Source: Sorex araneus
Lineage: Eukaryota > Chordata > Mammalia > Eulipotyphla > Soricidae
Direction of reading: 5' to 3'
NCBI RefSeq assembly: GCF_027595985.1
Contig: NC_073305.1
Coordinates: 84,374,126 to 84,438,125 of the forward strand
DNA: 64,000 nt
Below, in pieces: positions 58,943 through 64,000 of this stretch. A program made the position numbers and the translations under genes. The stretch's first letter is position 1, and each line of letters begins with the position of its first letter. The notes under the pieces are model-generated. The model was not told the origin of the DNA, made no database searches, and saw only the letters and a program-made list of their open reading frames with translations.

Positions 58943-59089
58943 TTTATATATTTTATAGTATCTTTAAGTACTACTTGTGTTACCATAAATGGAAAATTCA
59001 CCTTTTGTTAACAAGTTTAATGTTGCACTATCTATGCAAAGCATACTTACTTTCTTTATAATCAATGTCACTTATGTTGTTTCAACAGT

Positions 59090-59385
59090 TTAACTATTAT
59101 TAAAAGTACTGCGATAAATGGGACATATATATCTTTTTGAGTTATTGTGTTTTCTTCAGATTCTAGCACAAAAATAAAATTGTGGTAGTTATGGTAGTTC
59201 TACTTTTAACTTTTTGAGGAAGTTTCTGTGGTCTTTCATAATGACTGTGCCAAATTATAATCCAACCAACATTAAAAAGAATTCTCTTTTTCCCATATTT
59301 TACTGATTTGCTATCTCATATTTTCAGTGGTATTCATTCTAGGTGTGATGTGATATTTTATTGTGGTTGTGACTTGCTTTTACTT
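59090..59385 (-). mobile_element. Old L1 ORF2 fragment
   Basis: aaaagtactgcgataaatgg, atctttttgagttattgtgt and tttttgaggaagtttctgtg fit a reversed, old L1 C-terminal region. Confidence 0.55.
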
Positions 59386-59407
59386 TATGATTAAGTATAT
59401 CATGTTA

Positions 59408-59583
59408 TGGGGCCGGAGCGATAGCACAGCGGGTAGGGCGTTTGCCTTGCACGCGGCTGACCCGGGTTCAATCCCCGGCATCCCATATGGTCCCCCAAGC
59501 ACTGCCAGGAGTAGTTCCTGAGTGCAAAGCCAGGAGTAACCCCTGAGCATCGCTGGGTGTGACCCAAAAAGCAAAAAAAAAAA
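59408..59583 (+). mobile_element. SOR-type SINE (type 1), youngest-looking copy
   Basis: A tRNA-like A box tagcacagcggg (59422-59433) and B box ggttcaatcc (59465-59474), a body ending gtgtgacccaaaaagc and an A12 tail. Perfect 15-base target duplication aagtatatcatgtta at 59393-59407 and 59584-59598. A good reference copy for the family. Confidence 0.97.
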
Positions 59584-59703
59584 AAGTATATCATGTTAGC
59601 CATTTGTATGTTTTCTTAAGAATAATATGCACATTTTCTTTAAAATAATATCTATTTCATTCATATGTTTTAAAATTCAATTATGTTTTATGCTATTATA
59701 TGA

Positions 59704-59784
59704 GCAAAGAGAGGCTTCTAAGATCTCAGGTCTAGGGTGAATGGAGACGTTACTGAGACTGCTCAAGAAATTCGACGATCAACG

Positions 59785-59816
<32 letters not shown>
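59704..59816 (+). mobile_element. 5'-truncated type-3 SINE with (GAT)n tail and target duplication
   Basis: gaggcttctaagatctcagg, aatggagacgttactgagac, ttcgacgatcaacggga and then GAT repeats. A perfect 14-base atgctattatatga occurs at 59690-59703 and 59817-59830. Confidence 0.93.
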
Positions 59817-59819
<3 letters not shown>

Positions 59820-60005
59820 CTATTATATGAATTCTTATGTATTTTGATATTCACTTATTAACATGTATATGATGTACAATTTATTTCCTTTATATATCTT
59901 CATTTCATCTATAACTTCCTATGCAAAACAGTTTAAAAAAATCCTGTATATGTGTGTAATAAAAAAATGTAATTCAGAATGCATTGTATAATCCTGGGTT
60001 AAAAT

Positions 60006-60178
60006 TTTTTTTCTTTGCTTTTTGGGTCTCACCCAGAGATGCACAGGAGTTACTCCTGGCTCTGCACTCAGGAATTACCCCTGATGGTGCTCAGGAGACC
60101 ATATGGGCTGCTGGGAATTGAACCCAGGTCAGCTGCGTGCAAGGCAAACACCCTACTGGTTGTGCTATCACTCCAGCC
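60006..60178 (-). mobile_element. SOR-type SINE (type 1) with target duplication
   Basis: Reverse copy from the T-run and tttgctttttgggtctcacc to tgctatcactccagcc. cctgggttaaaat occurs at 59993-60005 and 60179-60191. Confidence 0.93.
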
Positions 60179-60226
60179 CCTGGGTTAAAATATTCTTATA
60201 AATTAATTTTCTTTTTATTGAAGCTA

Positions 60227-60542
60227 AAGGCATCTTTGAGGATGAAACACCACTGACCAAGTAAGTAGAAACAAACATAAATGTGATTTCATTAAACTAA
60301 GAAGCTTTTATACCTCAAAAGCAGCAGTGACCAAAATACAGAGAGAGCCCCCAAAATGGGAAAAATTATTTACCCAATACCCATCAGATAAAGAATTAAT
60401 ATCCAGGCTATACAAGACACTTGTAGAACTTTACAAGAAAAAAAATTTCCAAATGCATAAAAAATTGGGGAGAAGACAAGAACAAAACTGCCTCAAAAAA
60501 GAAATACAAATGGCCAAAAGGCATTTGAAAAAATGTTTTACA
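60227..60542 (+). mobile_element. L1 ORF2 fragment, left part of an element split by insertion
   Basis: Reads PPKWEKLFTQYPSDKELISR then [12 protein letters not shown] and KEIQMAKRHLKKCFT. It is interrupted at 60542 by the composite element and resumes at 61801. Confidence 0.88.
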
Positions 60543-61800
60543 AGGTCAACCTGGACCTGTGGGGCTAGTGCATCAGCAGCCCGATGGTGACTTCAGGCTA
60601 CCTGATACCCCCAAATTGCTGCTCTACCTTTGGTTGGACCCCAACCACTTGGGACCAAGTTTACCAAGAAATTGAATAGCCAAAAGTTAGGTATGTGGGA
60701 GACACACCCACAAACAACCTCTGACTCAGCTATACAAGCTCATTTATTGACCTTGTTTCAGAGACCCATAGATAAATCTCAAAAGAGATTAAAAGCTGAA
60801 GTTAATCTCAGACCTGTTCATGGCTGAACAGACTGGGGTAAACTGGAGGGGGGTGATGGGATGGGTTGGCCTGGTGTCCACCCAAGAAGAGCCCCCTGCC
60901 AGATGCTTGCTTCCACAATCCAAAATCGCCACCATACCCTGGGCCTAACTACTTCGTTTCAGGACAGACCTCACCAAGATATAATCTGCTGAAAATTCTA
61001 GTATGTGGGTTTTGTGACTGAAATCTCCAGTCTTTCTCGGAGTTGGGATGGGCTTCCTCCCCCACTTCCCAATACCCCTGGAAGCACTGGCAGTCACCCC
61101 CACAAACCAACTCTAGTCCCACTATGTAAGCTCTACTACCAGCCTTGCTTCAGAGACCCATAAATAAATCTCAAAAGAGATCAAAAGCCATAGTTAAGCT
61201 TGGACTGTGCATGGCGGAACAGACCGGGGTAAATAGGAGGGGGGTGGGTTGACCTGGTGTCTGCCCAAGTGGAGCCCCCAGCAACTGCTTGCTTCCACAA
61301 TCCAAAGTCGCTGCCATACCCCAGCCTGACTTTACCATCTCGGGGCGCATCTCACTGAGACTTAATCTGCTGAACATTCTGGTATGTGGGTTTTGTGACT
61401 GAAAACTCCAGGCTTTCTCTGGGTCGGGATGGGCTCCCCTTGCCCACCTCCCTATACTTCCAGAAGCCTGAGCAGTCACCTCCACATCCCAAAGCTGCCA
61501 CACTATTGAAAAGCTACTCCAGTTTTACCATCCCCATAAAAATCCGAAATGCCCTGAACAAACACCATGACCTCATAGCTCCTGTATTGCAAACCATAAT
61601 GCACAAAAGGAAAAGGAGAGAGCAAGAAAGTGGGGTGGGGGGTGGGGGATAGGGAAATGGTGGGAGGGAAACAGGGCACATTGGTGGTGGGAAATGTGCA
61701 CTGGTGGAGAGATGGGTGCTGGATTATTGTATAACTGGAACCCAATTTGAACAGCTTCGTAATGGTCTATCTCACAAATATCCAATTAAAAATATTTTTT
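60543..61800 (+). mobile_element. Composite non-coding retroelement (family B), precisely bounded
   Basis: A 1258-base insert in L1 flanked by aaatgttttaca (60531-60542) and aaatgttctaca (61801-61812). It contains two units of about 370 bases (about 60690-61070 and 61080-61440; shared gtatgtgggttttgtgactg, tcagagacccataaataaat-like and tgcttgcttccacaatccaa). An L1-type 3' end follows (G-rich tract 61630-61675, ggaaatgtgcactggtggag, A/T tail). No long ORF. A second copy lies at 27050-28930. Confidence 0.88.
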
Positions 61801-62730
61801 AAATGTTCTACATCGCTAATCATCAGGGAGATGAAATCAACACAACAATGAGATATCATCTTCTACAAGAGAGACAGGCATACATCAAAAAAGAACAAGA
61901 ACAACCAGGGCTGCGGTGGATACATGAAGGACGGAACTCTCATTCATTGTTGGTGGGAATGCTCACTGGTCCAACCCATTTGGAAAACAATATGGACGTT
62001 CCTCAAAAAAACTAGAAAATGAGCTTTCATGACCCAACAATACCACTTCTAGGAATATATATCACTGGGTTTCCATAAAAGCACAGCAGAAAGGACATTT
62101 GCACTTGTATATTTATTGCAGCACTGCTCACAATAGCCAGAATCTGGAACCAACCCGAGTACCTGAGAACAGACAACTGGTTAAAGAAACTATGGTATTT
62201 CTACACAATGGAATACTATGCATATGTTTGAAAAGATAAAGTCATGAAATTTTCTTGTAAGTGGATGGACATGGAGAGTATCATGGCAGTGAAATGAGTC
62301 AGAGAGAGAGGGACAGACATAGAATGACTGCACTCATTTGTGGAATATAAAATAACATAATACGAGATTGGCACCCAAGGACAGTAGAGACAAGGGCCAG
62401 GAGAATAGCTCCATGATTTAGAAGGCTTCCTCATGTGCTGTAGGAGAAGGCAGTTAAGATGAAAAAGGGATCACTAAGTCAATGATGGTTGAAGGGATTG
62501 CTTGGAATGGGAGATGTGTGCTGAAGGTAGACTAAGGACCAAGCATGACGGCTCGTCAGTATCTATCTGCATTGTAAACTATGATGCCCAAAGTAGTGAG
62601 CGAATAAGAAGGAAGGTGCCTGACACAGAGGCAGGGGGTGGGTTGGGGGTGGGTGGGAGGGATGCTGGGGACATTGGTGGTAGGAAATGTACACTGGTGG
62701 AAGGATGGGTGTTTGATCAACTTATTTGCA
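61801..62730 (+). mobile_element. L1 ORF2 C-terminus and 3'UTR, right part of the split element
   Basis: Continues from 60542 (FYIANHQGDEINTTMRYHLL to HSLLVGMLTGPTHLENNMDV), then HCSQ-type C-terminal end tolerating several frameshifts to about 62348. A 3'UTR with a G-rich tract (62630-62670) ends ggaaatgtacactggtggaa near 62720. Its tail is truncated. Confidence 0.87.
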
Positions 62731-62835
62731 CTTAAGGCATTTAGTATTGTACTTCATAGAACATTAATTACATTTACTTGAGCAATAGTTCTTACTTTTC
62801 TACTCTAATTTTATTTCCATATTACTTTATTTTTT

Positions 62836-62999
62836 TTCTTTTTGGGCCATTCCCAGCAGTGCTCAGGGCTTTATCCTGGATAAGTGCTCAGGGATCACTC
62901 CTGGTGGGATTTAGGGGACCATCTAAGGTTTGGGGGGCAAACCTGGGTTGCCTGCACACATAGAAAGTTCTTTATTGGTTTTACTATCTCTTTGGTCCT
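62836..62999 (-). mobile_element. SOR-type SINE (type 1), diverged
   Basis: tttttgggccattcccagca, agtgctcagggatcactcct, actatctctttggtcctc. Confidence 0.8.
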
Positions 63000-63042
63000 C
63001 TATTTTGTTTGTCATGCCACTGTAGACATCACTTTTATCTCT

Positions 63043-63205
63043 CTCTTTTTCTTTTTTTTGCTTTTTGGGTCACACTTGGCAATGCACAGGGGTTACTCCT
63101 GGTTCTGCACTCAGGAATTACTCCTGGCGGTGCTCAGGGGACCATATGGGATGCTGGGAATCGAACCTGGGTCAGCCCTACCTGCTGTGCTATCGCTCCA
63201 GCCCC
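63043..63205 (-). mobile_element. SOR-type SINE (type 1) with 16-bp target duplication
   Basis: Near consensus except for an internal deletion around the A-box side (gtcagccctacctgctgtgc). catcacttttatctct occurs at 63027-63042 and 63206-63221. Confidence 0.95.
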
Positions 63206-63221
63206 CATCACTTTTATCTCT

Positions 63222-63699
63222 TAGATAAAAAACCCTGCCTCCTCATCTTCCTAGAATAATTAGTAGATATTTAATTTTTTCCAATTACATTTTTTTCAGC
63301 AATAACAGACAAAAGTGAAGTTGAAACTAAGATAAAAGGAAAAAGTATGTGTGAGGAAAGAGAGAGAAAATAAAAAAGGATTTAGAGTAAGAGAAAAAAA
63401 TCTACCTATATATCTAATCTATATCTCAGCTATCCATAATCTATTATATATCTGCTTACCTGTCTATTTATCTCTCTGCTGAGAGGAGAATGGAAAAAAA
63501 AAGAAATACATTTATTTCCTTGCTTTAAACAGAAACAGTGATCTGACCAGGTGAAGAAAAATAGGCCCTTGTCCTTCTAAGTTTAAAGATGTAAGTTAAT
63601 TTCTTTCCCCAGTTTGCTATTTCTTAAAAAGTTTATTGAAACTTACATTAGCCCCAGAGATTAACATTTTACAAAGGTAGGAAATCTACATGAATATAA
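63222..63699. other. Unassigned AT-rich sequence (presumed CRISP1 intron)
   Basis: Purine-rich around 63300-63400, with no cysteine-rich exon on the minus strand. Confidence 0.5.
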
Positions 63700-63976
63700 A
63701 GTCACTGTCACTGGCATCCTGTTGTTCCTTGATTTACTGGAGCGGGCATCAGTAACGTCTCTATTACACTCAGCCCTGAGATTTTAGCAGCCTCTCCTTA
63801 CTCATCTTTCCCAACGATTGGAAGCTTTCAGGGTCAGGAGAATGAGACCTAAGGTTACTGTTTTTGGCATATCAAATACACAACGGGTAGCTTGCCAGAC
63901 TCTGCTATGCTGGCGGGATACTCTCAGTAGCTTGCCAGGCTCTCAGTAGACTGCCAGGCTCTCCGAGAGGTATGTA
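63700..63976 (-). mobile_element. RTE-derived SINE, type 3, near the window edge
   Basis: Tail cactgtcactggcatcctgt, then actggagcgggcatcagtaa, agccctgagattttagcagc, ctttcagggtcaggagaatg and ctctccgagagg. The head would lie just beyond, but the sequence turns into a (TA)n run at 63977-64000. Confidence 0.85.
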
Positions 63977-64000
63977 TATATATATATATGTTATATATAT

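Noticed and set aside
59408..59583. tRNA gene call on the A-box/B-box region
   Set aside because: The sequence is a SINE head: no complete cloverleaf, followed by a SINE body, an A-tail and a target duplication.
57866..64000. Additional CRISP1 exons
   Set aside because: I scanned the minus strand for the CxxCPxNC hinge exon and the SCP-domain motifs and found none; the region is repeats and AT-rich DNA.

Overview
The window is mammalian genomic DNA, most likely from a soricid shrew (Sorex or a close relative). The organism call rests on the abundant short element that begins ggctggagcgatagcacagc and ends in tgtgacccaaaaagc plus an A-run. I recognise this as the shrew SOR-type tRNA-like SINE. 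It is accompanied by one L1 lineage and an RTE-clade LINE. This is a judgement from memory; no database was searched.

Two host protein-coding genes can be supported, both on the minus strand. At 36325-37578 there is an intact, intronless 417-codon phosphoglycerate kinase whose diagnostic residues fit the testis-specific retrogene PGK2 rather than PGK1. It has a compact GC-box/CCAAT-box promoter just upstream. At 57738-57865 lies the last coding exon of a CRISP-family gene, ending in a CRISP1-like CKATC...EIK tail with six cysteines and a clean splice acceptor. PGK2 next to CRISP1 on the same strand is the arrangement of the human 6p12 CRISP cluster, so each call supports the other. Both genes act in sperm: PGK2 makes glycolytic ATP and CRISP1 is an epididymal secreted protein. 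The rest of CRISP1 should lie beyond the right edge.

Most of the rest is transposon-derived. 1-3400: AT-rich sequence with RTE-derived SINE pieces and a possible NCOA5-like retropseudogene fragment. 3410-8640: an old minus-strand L1 into which a SINE, an LTR-like repeat and, inside that, a young L1 fragment have been nested. 8640-18440: AT-rich DNA with old L1 and SINE remnants. 18440-25440: a minus-strand L1 carrying a 1.55 kb LTR-like insertion, a SINE, and a 226-bp inverted repeat in place of part of ORF1. 27050-28930: a non-coding composite retroelement. 30031-35772: a near-full-length minus-strand L1 with tandem 5'UTR monomers and a 12-bp target duplication. 35.8-38 kb: PGK2 and flanks. 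38-48.6 kb: SINEs, L1 3' ends and two more copies of a ~600-bp element. 48.8-52.3 kb: an RTE LINE with its 5' part inverted. 52.3-55.4 kb: a plus-strand L1. 57.1-64 kb: CRISP1 3' end and further SINE, L1 and composite insertions.

The most interesting pattern is in the mobile DNA. One SINE group looks like a tRNA-type head followed by a stretch also found at the 5' end of the RTE LINE, joined directly to the RTE 3' terminus. Two other non-coding families carry L1-type 3' ends and are delimited by target-site duplications. I see no CRISPR, no bacterial or phage features, and no true tRNA or rRNA gene.
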